From Syntrophomonas sp. UBA1376 (lineage in GTDB: Bacteria; Bacillota; Syntrophomonadia; Syntrophomonadales; Syntrophomonadaceae): a DNA stretch of 15,492 bases. Positions 1-5,900 of the stretch are shown here, in pieces. The stretch covers positions 921-16,412 of the forward strand of contig DBRE01000057.1 in assembly GCA_002305535.1 (NCBI GenBank), given 5' to 3'. A program made the position numbers and the translations under genes. Within the stretch, counting starts at the first letter, position 1, and the number at the start of each line of letters is the position of its first letter. The notes under the pieces are model-generated. The model searched no databases. It was not told the origin of the DNA and saw nothing but the letters and a program-made list of their open reading frames with translations.

Positions 1-543
1 CACAACGCCAGTATACAGAGTATTGTGGAAGAAGCTGGCATAAGCAAAGGCGCGCTCTATCACTACTACAAAAACAAAGACGCACTTTTATACGATATCA
101 TGGATCAGTCTCTTAAAGTATCTACTGACATAGCCAATAAGGCTAAAAGTGGTCAATACACCAGCGAAGAACTGCAAGAAATTTTAGTGGATGGTATCAT
201 AGAGCGTTTTGCGAAGAAAGATGACAACCGTATTCAATACTATTTGTCTCAGGAAGCTATGCAGGGAAATGGCGAACTTCATGCTCGGTTTAAGGAAAAG
301 TATAATGGCTGGATAGATCGAGTGGAGGAAATAATGACCGGTGTTTATAGCCTGCCACCCTCCAAAATAAACCGGGCTATCGCTGCTTCTCTGATAGCCA
401 TGGTAGATGGACAGGTTTTGCAGATCCTGTTGGAGGCTGAAATTGTGCCAATGGAAGAATATCGGGAGTTTTGGCGCCGTCTATTAGAAGTAGGTTTGCC
501 CGCTTTTCTGAATCATCTGGCAGAATCAGAATTGAGTGGGTAA
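1..543 (+). CDS. TetR/AcrR-family transcriptional regulator, 5' end missing
   Basis: This is the C-terminal 180 codons of a TetR-type repressor; the frame is open from base 1, so the gene starts before the window. The first ~35 visible residues are the second half of the DNA-binding domain: a helix-turn-helix reading SIVEEAGISKGALYHYYKNK, with the family-typical G-x-LYHYYKNKDAL at the recognition helix. The remaining ~145 residues are the helical ligand-binding/dimerisation domain, which is not conserved enough to suggest a ligand. The GTG at base 25 lies inside the HTH and is not the true start. It converges on the AraC-type gene, with a hairpin between the two stops. The regulated genes are probably outside the window to the left. 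Family assignment is firm; target and ligand are unknown. Confidence 0.9.
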   Translation, partial: HNASIQSIVEEAGISKGALYHYYKNKDALLYDIMDQSLKVSTDIANKAKSGQYTSEELQEILVDGIIERFAKKDDNRIQYYLSQEAMQGNGELHARFKEKYNGWIDRVEEIMTGVYSLPPSKINRAIAASLIAMVDGQVLQILLEAEIVPMEEYREFWRRLLEVGLPAFLNHLAESELSG

Positions 544-594
544 GGCCAATAGCTGCTCTCCAGCATAGATATCCTGCCTTACCTGATGTAAAAT

Positions 595-623
595 ATAGTA
601 CCCGCAGGTCGCGCGGGTACTAT
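595..623. terminator. Shared bidirectional hairpin terminator
   Basis: A perfect 11-bp inverted repeat (ATAGTACCCGC / GCGGGTACTAT) with a 7-nt loop lies between the convergent stop codons of the TetR gene (543) and the AraC gene (627). On the minus strand the stem is followed by ATTTTAC and on the plus strand by a weaker pyrimidine-rich stretch (GCTATTTC), so it probably ends transcription mainly for the minus-strand gene but may serve both. Confidence 0.75.
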
Positions 624-626
624 GTG

Positions 627-1490
627 CTATTTCTTGCGAACTGGGATCCAGACTTCACTGTAGGCATAATCTTGCCTGTGCTCATCCATTTTTGTAAAAG
701 AAAAGGTGGGGGCATTGATCACTTCGTAATTAGAAGAAGGCAGCCATTCTGCATATATTTGGGCCATGGTTTGTTGTAATGTAGCAGGGAAGGGGCCTTC
801 ATTGGGAAATATCGCCCATGCATGCGCTTCCACCGGCACCTTTTCTAGCAGAGCACTTATTTGATCTTCAGTGGTCAGTACGCCTATCAAGTGAGTTAAA
901 TAGCCTTCTTCTCTTAAGAAATTAGCATCCGCATCATAGGAAGCATTGACAATTTCGTAGGGCTCTATATTTTGCAGGGCATGCATTTCTTTTCTCTGTT
1001 CTTCCGTTATGCTTTCGGCCAGCTTAACTATCTCGTTATTCACACCTTCAAACTGCATAGGAACACGTTTACTCACGCCGACTAGATTGAACGCTGGTTT
1101 GTCCTCAATTCTGAACTCCATAATATTTCCTCCCTTGACGGTTATTATAAATGAAAGCTTGGGAAACGATTTACTTATGCCTTTTTTCCTTACCTCTGAG
1201 GGTAAAAACCCACTCCATTTCTTAAATGCTCGGGTAAAGCCGTCCATGGACTGATAGCCATACTTAAAAGCGATGTCCGTTACCTTGTCTCCATTCAATA
1301 GATCCTTGTTGGCCTCCGACAATCTTCGGTTTTTGATATATTCGCTAAGGGTCAACCCGGAAAGATAATAAAATACTTTCCCGCAATGATAGCCAGAAAC
1401 CCCAGTATTTTCAGCGATCATATCCATTGACAAATCATCGGTCAAGTGCTCTTCAATATAATCGATCACATTATTCAGTTCATTGAGCAC
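627..1490 (-). CDS. AraC-family regulator with C-terminal GyrI-like effector-binding domain
   Basis: A 287-residue transcription factor of the Rob/SoxS-GyrI architecture. Residues ~1-105 form the AraC DNA-binding domain with two helix-turn-helices (about 20-41, IAENTGVSGYHCGKVF, and 68-90, VTDIAFKYGYQSMDGFTRAF, with the conserved GF-x-RAFKKW-G-x-P ending). Residues ~124-287 match a GyrI-like/BacT-type small-molecule binding domain (starts MEFRIEDKPAFNLVGVSKRV; ends with YSEVWIPVRKK). It probably binds a hydrophobic or drug-like ligand and activates nearby genes; this is inferred from the family. The start is GTG at 1490, chosen because CCTCCT (AGGAGG on the minus strand, 1498-1503) sits 7 nt away. 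The gene lies 157 bp downstream of the DUF3784-like gene on the same strand, without a clear terminator between them. An internal ATG with its own ribosome site precedes the GyrI domain. Confidence 0.9.
   Translation of the reverse strand: MLNELNNVIDYIEEHLTDDLSMDMIAENTGVSGYHCGKVFYYLSGLTLSEYIKNRRLSEANKDLLNGDKVTDIAFKYGYQSMDGFTRAFKKWSGFLPSEVRKKGISKSFPKLSFIITVKGGNIMEFRIEDKPAFNLVGVSKRVPMQFEGVNNEIVKLAESITEEQRKEMHALQNIEPYEIVNASYDADANFLREEGYLTHLIGVLTTEDQISALLEKVPVEAHAWAIFPNEGPFPATLQQTMAQIYAEWLPSSNYEVINAPTFSFTKMDEHRQDYAYSEVWIPVRKK
1119..1134 (-). promoter_or_regulatory. Internal ribosome site and ATG before the GyrI-like domain
   Basis: On the minus strand GGGAGG (1129-1134) stands 7 nt before an in-frame ATG (1119-1121), codon 124 of the AraC/GyrI gene, exactly at the junction between the DNA-binding and the ligand-binding domains. 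Translation from here would give a separate 164-residue GyrI-like protein. The site is as good as that of the full-length gene. It may instead be the relic of an ancestral stand-alone gyrI-like gene that was fused. Confidence 0.45.
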
Positions 1491-1647
1491 TACTCCCCCT
1501 CCTTTCTGTTTACATCATACCCAGGCTGCTATTAATGATGCTCGACTTGTTAACACCAAAAATATCGGATGCAAAAATCCATTGGCAGGCGGAGGGCAAT
1601 TCCAAAGAAGTGTTATTAGAGCAGGGCCGACGCCTTTATGGAGCAGT

Positions 1648-2370
1648 TTAATCGACTCGCGCAGATAATTCCTGGAATAGCTCATGGGTAGATACCGGAT
1701 CACCGGAATTGATAATAATCGGCTTTCCTTCTGACTGGAAGGTGATGTGAATGAAAGGGGGCTTGGTATTACGCAGAAACAGTAGAACCGAACTGCCGTT
1801 GTCCAATTGAAAGTGTCCCTTGTTGATCGGGCCCAGGCTAATGCCATTGGTGCGCAGGCTGATTTCCGGCAGCTCTTCTAACAACTGCACCTGTTCTATA
1901 TCAACATACTTAAAACTGGTGCCATATGCACCGCTGATCGTTACTTGACCGGACTGCAACTCAATCCCCGCCGGAAGAGCATTCCAGGTAACCAGTACTC
2001 CTACTACTGCCGCTATTACTAAGGCCAGCCATTGGGTGACGCGTCTTTGCCGGGAAGGCGGCCCCGGAGGATTGAAGCGTCGGCCTCGGATCAACATAAC
2101 CACTATGACAACTACGAAAACTGCCCAGGAAATATCCTGAGCATAAGGAACTCCTGCTTTCCCCAGCAAGAATCCCGCCAGGATCACTGCCGCTAATCCA
2201 AACAGGTAGTTGCCCACAAACTTACCAATGCCCTTCTCTTTCATATAGGCCTTTTCCTCAGGGGAAGAAGTATTGTAACCGGAGATCAGCATTTCTCCGC
2301 CGAAAAATCGTATTATGATAGCCAGCACAGCCAGTCCCAAGACTATGAGGAGATTAATAAGTATCTCCAT
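1648..2370 (-). CDS. DUF3784-like membrane protein with C-terminal PH-like domain
   Basis: A 240-residue integral membrane protein of unknown function. The N-terminal half resembles the DUF3784 family: a membrane helix at ~3-22, then the hallmark ISGYNTSSPEEKAYM-x-EKGIGKFVGN, then helices at ~51-70 and ~78-95. A basic, proline-rich linker (RGRRFNPPGPPSRQRR) leads to a fourth helix at ~112-130, and residues ~135-240 form a beta-rich extracytoplasmic or cytoplasmic domain resembling bacterial PH-like domains (VDIEQVQLLEELPEISLRTN ... FLRNTKPPFIHITF). The ATG start at 2370 has GGGAGG (2378-2383) 7 nt upstream. It follows the kinase gene by 173 bp on the same strand; the gap contains a TATAAT-like -10 (2460-2465) but no convincing -35, so co-transcription is possible but unproven. 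Domain recognition is from remembered family patterns, not from a search. Confidence 0.75.
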   Translation of the reverse strand: MEILINLLIVLGLAVLAIIIRFFGGEMLISGYNTSSPEEKAYMKEKGIGKFVGNYLFGLAAVILAGFLLGKAGVPYAQDISWAVFVVVIVVMLIRGRRFNPPGPPSRQRRVTQWLALVIAAVVGVLVTWNALPAGIELQSGQVTISGAYGTSFKYVDIEQVQLLEELPEISLRTNGISLGPINKGHFQLDNGSSVLLFLRNTKPPFIHITFQSEGKPIIINSGDPVSTHELFQELSARVD

Positions 2371-2399
2371 TTTATTACCTCCCTTAATACTACATGACG

Positions 2400-2440
2400 A
2401 ACGCCATTTTCAAACTGGGTTCGGACACTTGGCGTTTTTT
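2400..2440 (+). terminator. Plus-strand stem-loop with T-run, no plus-strand gene upstream
   Basis: AACGCCA (2400-2406) and TGGCGTT (2430-2436) form a 7-bp stem with a 23-nt loop, followed on the plus strand by a T-run (TGGCGTTTTTTA). This has the form of an intrinsic terminator for plus-strand transcription, yet the genes on both sides are on the minus strand. It could stop antisense transcription, or on the minus strand be a leader hairpin ahead of the DUF3784-like gene. The long loop lowers confidence. Confidence 0.3.
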
Positions 2441-2543
2441 ATCAGACCTATCTCCTATTATTATATATGCTGGGAAAGGAAGCAAAAAGAACACCCCCGC
2501 CCTTCCCTTCACCTTGCGAGAGCCCAACGGACATGAGAGACTC

Positions 2544-3815
2544 TTATAGAGTGGCCTGGAATATAAACCAGCCATCCTTGACCGAGAACTGGAATACACC
2601 ACTATGTTTCTCCACAATATGTGCCATACTTTTGGTGCCATAGCCATGCCCCGGTTCTTTTGATACAGGTAATCCCTCCTGAAAGGTCAGTTCGCTCTGA
2701 TAAGTGTTGCGGATGTCAATGCATAGCTTATTGTTCTTGGTATATACCCGCAACTTTATATAGCGTTCCTTGCTGTCGCGTATATTTTCACAGGCCTGTA
2801 TGGCGTTTTCCAAAGCATTTGATAATAATGAGCAAAGCTCGGTATCGCTTAGGGTAAGCGAGTCAGGCAGCCTGGCTTCTACCGTCAACATGATATCCGA
2901 TTGCTTCGCTTTGACCGCGTAAGCAGACAAAATCAGATTGACAGTTTCGTTTTCACAAAAGCGGGTAGGTGTGATGGCATCCATGTCTGACTGGGCAGTC
3001 GTTAAATACTTTTTGATTTCCTCTATATCACCCTGGTAGGCTAGAGCCTGTATAAGAGCCAAATGGTGGCGCATATCGTGCCGGTAGGCCGCGGCATTCT
3101 GCTGCAACTGCTGCAGCGAAGCAAATTCTGTTTGTGCCTTCTTAAACTGCGTATCCAGCATATCCCGTTCTCTTTGCATTATGGCCTGTTTTTGCGTTTC
3201 TTCATAGTAAAGAAGTATAAAAACAAAGTAAAATATTGAGACGAAAAAAGGCATGAACTGCAGAGCGGCCCGGGTTCCGCTATACATAAAATCAGTATAA
3301 ACAAATGCGATATGGTCATATAGGTAGTAAAAAGCCGGCACAGCAGCAAACAGCAGGCAGGATTTAACCGAACGTTCCATCAGATGCTGAGCCGATTTAA
3401 GAACATATTTCTGCAGGAAGTAGTACATCACAATAGCTGCTGCTATGAACCCAATATGGTTCATGGTTACGCTGTCAGAAACACTACCTGCGGCACTGCC
3501 AATCCAACGGGGAAACTGACAGCACAGGAAGGAGACAAACATACTGGCAAGAGAAATCAGCAGGGAGCGTTTTAAGTAAAGAAGGATGAAAGCAACTACC
3601 GGTAAATGAGACAGCAGGGGGTACACTTTGGTGGTAACAGCCATACCCCATGTCATTAAGCATATAACCTGCAAGGTAAAAAGAAGGATGACAAAACACC
3701 CGAAAACCAAATAGTTTTTCCGCGTGCGCCTCATCCCAGCCAAATCAACCGCAACCAATGCCCCAAACAGCAAAACAATAAAATAACGCAAGAATTCAAT
3801 GGCTGTTTCCAGCAT
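2544..3815 (-). CDS. AgrC-like GHKL sensor histidine kinase
   Basis: A 423-residue membrane sensor kinase. Residues 1-~205 are six or seven hydrophobic segments (about 4-24, 34-57, 66-82, 86-104, 117-136, 151-168, 186-204) forming a polytopic sensor. A coiled coil (~205-240) leads to the phosphoacceptor motif YRHDMRHH, with His246 the likely autophosphorylation site. The ATP-binding domain has the N-box LLSNALENAIQAC (Asn333, Asn337) and a glycine box GHGYGTKSM (389-397), typical of kinases paired with LytTR regulators such as AgrC, ComD and VirS. The start ATG is 3 bp after the stop of the response-regulator gene; GGAGG in the last codons of that gene supplies the ribosome site, so translation is probably coupled. 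No agrB/agrD-like peptide genes are visible nearby, so the stimulus is unknown and need not be a peptide. Confidence 0.92.
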   Translation of the reverse strand: MLETAIEFLRYFIVLLFGALVAVDLAGMRRTRKNYLVFGCFVILLFTLQVICLMTWGMAVTTKVYPLLSHLPVVAFILLYLKRSLLISLASMFVSFLCCQFPRWIGSAAGSVSDSVTMNHIGFIAAAIVMYYFLQKYVLKSAQHLMERSVKSCLLFAAVPAFYYLYDHIAFVYTDFMYSGTRAALQFMPFFVSIFYFVFILLYYEETQKQAIMQRERDMLDTQFKKAQTEFASLQQLQQNAAAYRHDMRHHLALIQALAYQGDIEEIKKYLTTAQSDMDAITPTRFCENETVNLILSAYAVKAKQSDIMLTVEARLPDSLTLSDTELCSLLSNALENAIQACENIRDSKERYIKLRVYTKNNKLCIDIRNTYQSELTFQEGLPVSKEPGHGYGTKSMAHIVEKHSGVFQFSVKDGWFIFQATL

Positions 3816-3818
3816 CCC

Positions 3819-4544
3819 TTATTCTGCCTCCATTTGATAATGCAGATACTGCTGCTTGATCTCCCGTGCCTTGCCCTGGGCAATAGGTATAGTGGATAGG
3901 GTCTGCAAGGTAATCTGATGTTTTTCAATAGTATCCACATACTGCATATTCACCAGATAGGAGCGGTGGGGTTTGCAAAAGCACCCATATTTCATAAGTT
4001 TATCGCCTACAGAGGAAAAGGATTCTGTACTTTCGATTACCTTGCCGGAGCGCAGATGATACAACACATTTCTGCCGATGACCTCAGCAAAAACCAAATT
4101 GGAAATAAGTATTTTTTGGATGCCCTCATGGCTCTTTACGATTAGTGCATCCTCATCCTTTTCCGCTTTTATCTGCTCTAACACTTCGTCCAGGGTAAAA
4201 AACAGTTTTTCTTTGGAGATGGGCTTTAGCACATAGTTGATAGCTTTTACTGAATAGCTCTCCAAAGCAAATTCGGTTGATGAAGTGAAGAAGATTATGG
4301 GCGCAGTTTTGTCAAAACTGCGGATCTCCTTGGCCACATCAATGCCACTAAAGCCCGGCATAATAATATCCAGATAATATATATCAAACCGTTTTCCTTT
4401 TTCCAAGGCGGAAAGCAAATCAAATCCGTTTGAAAAGACGGCATATTCGCAGCTAAAATTTCTTGATGTTCTATATAGGTTGATGAGCTTTACCATATTG
4501 GACAGTTCGTCAATACTGTCATCACAGAGCGCCAGCTGCAGCAT
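3819..4544 (-). CDS. LytTR-family response regulator (AgrA-like)
   Basis: A two-domain regulator that takes phosphate from the adjacent kinase and binds DNA. The receiver (residues ~2-120) carries the acidic pair CDDS near residue 8, the phosphoacceptor in YYLDIIMPGFSG (Asp59 from the chosen start), the TSS switch region and the invariant Lys in YVLKP. The LytTR DNA-binding domain follows (~135-235), including KPHRSYLVNMQYV and the final IPIAQGKAREIKQQYL. An upstream ATG at 4550 would lengthen the protein by two residues, but its distance to GGGGAGG (4552-4558) is only 1 nt; the ATG at 4544 is 7 nt away and gives MLQLALCDDS, so 4544 is preferred. Kinase follows immediately. Likely promoter: 4568-4595 on the minus strand. 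Target genes are unknown, but the divergent LemA operon is an obvious candidate. Confidence 0.92.
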   Translation of the reverse strand: MLQLALCDDSIDELSNMVKLINLYRTSRNFSCEYAVFSNGFDLLSALEKGKRFDIYYLDIIMPGFSGIDVAKEIRSFDKTAPIIFFTSSTEFALESYSVKAINYVLKPISKEKLFFTLDEVLEQIKAEKDEDALIVKSHEGIQKILISNLVFAEVIGRNVLYHLRSGKVIESTESFSSVGDKLMKYGCFCKPHRSYLVNMQYVDTIEKHQITLQTLSTIPIAQGKAREIKQQYLHYQMEAE

Positions 4545-4567
4545 AGGCATTCCTCCCCTATATTCCC

Positions 4568-4595
4568 ATTATAAATTTAACATAAAAATATCCAA
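4568..4595 (-). promoter_or_regulatory. Sigma-A-like promoter for the regulator-kinase operon
   Basis: On the minus strand there is a perfect TATAAT (4568-4573) with a weak TTGGAT (-35, 4590-4595) 16 bp upstream. Predicted start near 4561 gives a very short leader just ahead of the ribosome site at 4552-4558. The poor -35 fits a promoter that needs an activator. Confidence 0.55.
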
Positions 4596-4605
4596 GAAAT
4601 ATGAT
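4577..4605 (+). promoter_or_regulatory. Sigma-A-like promoter for the LemA operon
   Basis: TTAACA (4577-4582) and TATGAT (4600-4605) are separated by exactly 17 bp, each one mismatch from consensus. It faces the LemA gene and would give a leader of about 165 nt that includes the nine-codon ORF. It interlocks with the opposing promoter at 4568-4595, so the two polymerases would compete for the same DNA. Confidence 0.55.
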
Positions 4606-4631
4606 TCATGTCGAAAAAAACATGTTTCATG
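4605..4631. repeat. TTCATG direct repeat with 21-bp period, candidate regulator site
   Basis: TTCATG occurs at 4605-4610 and again at 4626-4631, two helical turns apart, with an A-tract and another CATG between them. LytTR proteins typically bind imperfect direct repeats with a 21-22 bp period next to their own promoters. The geometry and position (just upstream of the minus-strand -35) fit autoregulation, but the sequence does not match the classical LytTR consensus well, so this is only a candidate. Confidence 0.3.
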
Positions 4632-4701
4632 CAGCGGGCAGTTCTTTGGGGAATTTCCTGCTAGCTTGAAGATGTGAACAAACTTCCTTAGGAGGAACAA
4701 C

Positions 4702-4731
4702 ATGATGAAAATGACTTACGAGCATCCATAA
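4702..4731 (+). CDS. Nine-residue ORF in the LemA leader (possible leader peptide)
   Basis: ATG at 4702 opens a nine-codon frame (MMKMTYEHP) ending in TAA. It has a perfect AGGAGG (4690-4695) at 6 nt spacing, which is better than many real genes here, and lies in the predicted LemA leader, 45 bp before the LemA start. It may be a translated leader peptide or the decayed start of a lost gene. Too short for any homology argument. Confidence 0.3.
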   Translation: MMKMTYEHP

Positions 4732-4776
4732 ACATCCTCAGAGCGGTGAAAACCTTTGAATAAGGAGGAATTTCTT

Positions 4777-5331
4777 ATGGTGTTAAATTTCATCGCCATC
4801 ATCGCAATTGCTGCGGTCATCGTTATATGGATAATATCCACCCAGCGCAGACTAGTCGTGCTTGATGAGAATGTCAGCAACGCCATGAGCCAAATCGGAG
4901 TACAGCTATCCAGCCGTTTTGATGCCCTGTTGGCTCTTGTCGATCTTACCAGGGACTATGCCGTAGCTGAAAGTGAAGCCTTGATGGCAACTATCAAATC
5001 AAGGAGAAGGATGATTACGGCAAAATCCACCCCGGATGATGTGCTGCGCCAGGAAGGGCTTATTTCCGAAACCTTAGGCATGATAGCCCTGTTAACTGAG
5101 CAGTACCCCGAATTGAAGACAAATCGAACCTACATTAAAACCATGGACGCGGTGCAAACCTTTGAAAACATGATGCGTACCAGCCGTCTGATTTACAATG
5201 ACAGCGTGACCAAACTCAACCGTGAAATTCGCATGTTCCCGGTCTTTCTCATTGCTGCATTGTTAGGTTTTAATCAAAGGGACTATCTGGAGGAGCGGGC
5301 TACCAGGGCAGATATGCCCAGCACGAAATGA
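4777..5331 (+). CDS. lemA: LemA family membrane-anchored protein
   Basis: A 184-residue protein of the LemA family: one N-terminal membrane helix (~4-20, FIAIIAIAAVIVIWIIST) and then a long helical bundle exposed on one side of the membrane. The family signature follows the helix: RRLVVLDENVSNAMSQIGVQ, then a diverged form of the usual RRYDLIPNLV stretch (SSRFDALLALVDLTRDYA). The C-terminal part, with FENMMRTSRLIYNDSVTKLNREIRMFP, also matches the family (usually R-x-YN-x-x-V-x-x-YN-x-x-I-x-x-FP). Molecular function of LemA proteins is not settled. A TTG seven codons upstream (4756) is in frame, but AAGGAGG (4762-4768) sits 8 nt before ATG 4777, which decides the start. First gene of a plus-strand operon with the zinc-ribbon and SLH genes; divergent from the two-component system. 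Confidence 0.9.
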   Translation: MVLNFIAIIAIAAVIVIWIISTQRRLVVLDENVSNAMSQIGVQLSSRFDALLALVDLTRDYAVAESEALMATIKSRRRMITAKSTPDDVLRQEGLISETLGMIALLTEQYPELKTNRTYIKTMDAVQTFENMMRTSRLIYNDSVTKLNREIRMFPVFLIAALLGFNQRDYLEERATRADMPSTK

Positions 5332-5341
5332 GGTGCTTTAG

Positions 5342-5509
5342 GTGATTTACGCTTGCGAGGATTGCGGCTTTCTATTTTTCCGGGTAAATGAAGCCAGGGA
5401 ATGCCCCTCCTGTGAAAAAACTAATATTCGTTTAGCGAACCCAGAAGAAATCCAAAGACTGCAAAAACTTCTGGAAGAAAGAGATAAAGCTTTATCAAAG
5501 GAGGAATAG
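5342..5509 (+). CDS. Small zinc-ribbon protein
   Basis: A 55-residue protein, easily overlooked because of its size and GTG start. Residues 1-30 hold two cysteine pairs, CEDC (Cys5, Cys8) and CPSC (Cys21, Cys24), the spacing of a zinc ribbon; residues ~33-55 form a charged amphipathic helix or coiled coil (NPEEIQRLQKLLEERDKALS). The start GTG at 5342 follows GAGGTG (5330-5335), which overlaps the LemA stop, and its TAG stop at 5507 lies inside the ribosome-site spacer of the SLH gene (AAAGGAGG at 5497-5504). The tight packing supports real, coupled translation. It may be a small partner or assembly factor for LemA or a regulator; function is unknown. Confidence 0.8.
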   Translation: MIYACEDCGFLFFRVNEARECPSCEKTNIRLANPEEIQRLQKLLEERDKALSKEE

Positions 5510-5513
5510 CACT

Positions 5514-5894
5514 ATGAAAAGATTACTAAGTATCATTCTTACTTTAAGCATGCTCTTTACCCTCCTGCCGGGAAGGGTACTGGCAGAAGAATCGTACAGC
5601 AATATTTCTGCATCTCAAGAAATCATTGCATTCTTACCCCTTACAGAAACAGAACGAACCGTTACTCCGGGCACAACCCTTGAGGATTTAGAGCTGCCCG
5701 AAACCCTGACTGCTACGGTACGGATAAACCTTGAAACCGTGGCAGGCAGCATATACGGCTCTGAATATGAAGAAACCACTGTCGCTATTCCGGTGACCTG
5801 GACTTCCCAGCCGGGATATGACATGAATACTGAGGGCGTTTATGTATTTACGCCGGTAATTGAAGGCTATACAGTCAGTGCCCCGCTGCCGTAG
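5514..5894 (+). CDS. N-terminal fragment of SLH surface protein: signal peptide and Ig-like domain
   Basis: This 126-residue frame begins with a classic signal peptide (MKRLLSIILTLSMLFTLLPG followed by RVLA, probable cleavage after Ala24). The rest is a bacterial Ig-like beta domain of a kind common in Firmicute surface proteins (VTWTSQPGYDMNTEGVYVFT, then PVIEGYTVSAPLP). It stops at TAG 5892-5894, within the last strand of the domain. The next frame, starting right after, is in the same phase and continues the domain (ITVTVQA), so these are two parts of one gene. The ATG start has AAAGGAGG at 9 nt spacing. If the stop is honoured, the product is a ~100-residue secreted piece with no wall anchor. 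Confidence 0.85.
   Translation: MKRLLSIILTLSMLFTLLPGRVLAEESYSNISASQEIIAFLPLTETERTVTPGTTLEDLELPETLTATVRINLETVAGSIYGSEYEETTVAIPVTWTSQPGYDMNTEGVYVFTPVIEGYTVSAPLP
5892..5894 (+). other. In-frame TAG interrupting the SLH protein gene (codon 127)
   Basis: The frames on the two sides are in the same phase, and joining them gives one coherent 1,142-codon secreted SLH protein. Local context is CCG TAG ATA. A single base change from GAG (Glu) or AAG (Lys) would explain it. TAG also ends this same gene at 8940, the zinc-ribbon gene and the AraC gene, so general recoding of TAG is unlikely here. Options: nonsense mutation, sequencing error, or programmed readthrough. Confidence 0.85.
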
Positions 5895-5900
5895 ATAACC

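Noticed and set aside
471..779. 102-codon plus-strand frame across the TetR/AraC junction
   Set aside because: It overlaps the end of the TetR gene, the terminator hairpin and the end of the AraC gene, and its translation has no protein-like character.
2544..4544. Complete agr-type quorum-sensing locus
   Set aside because: Only the kinase and regulator are present; no AgrB-like protease or AgrD-like peptide gene was found on either strand nearby.
5892..5894. TAG as genome-wide sense codon (pyrrolysine or recoding)
   Set aside because: At least three other genes in the window, including this one, end in TAG, so general recoding is not supported; site-specific readthrough remains open.
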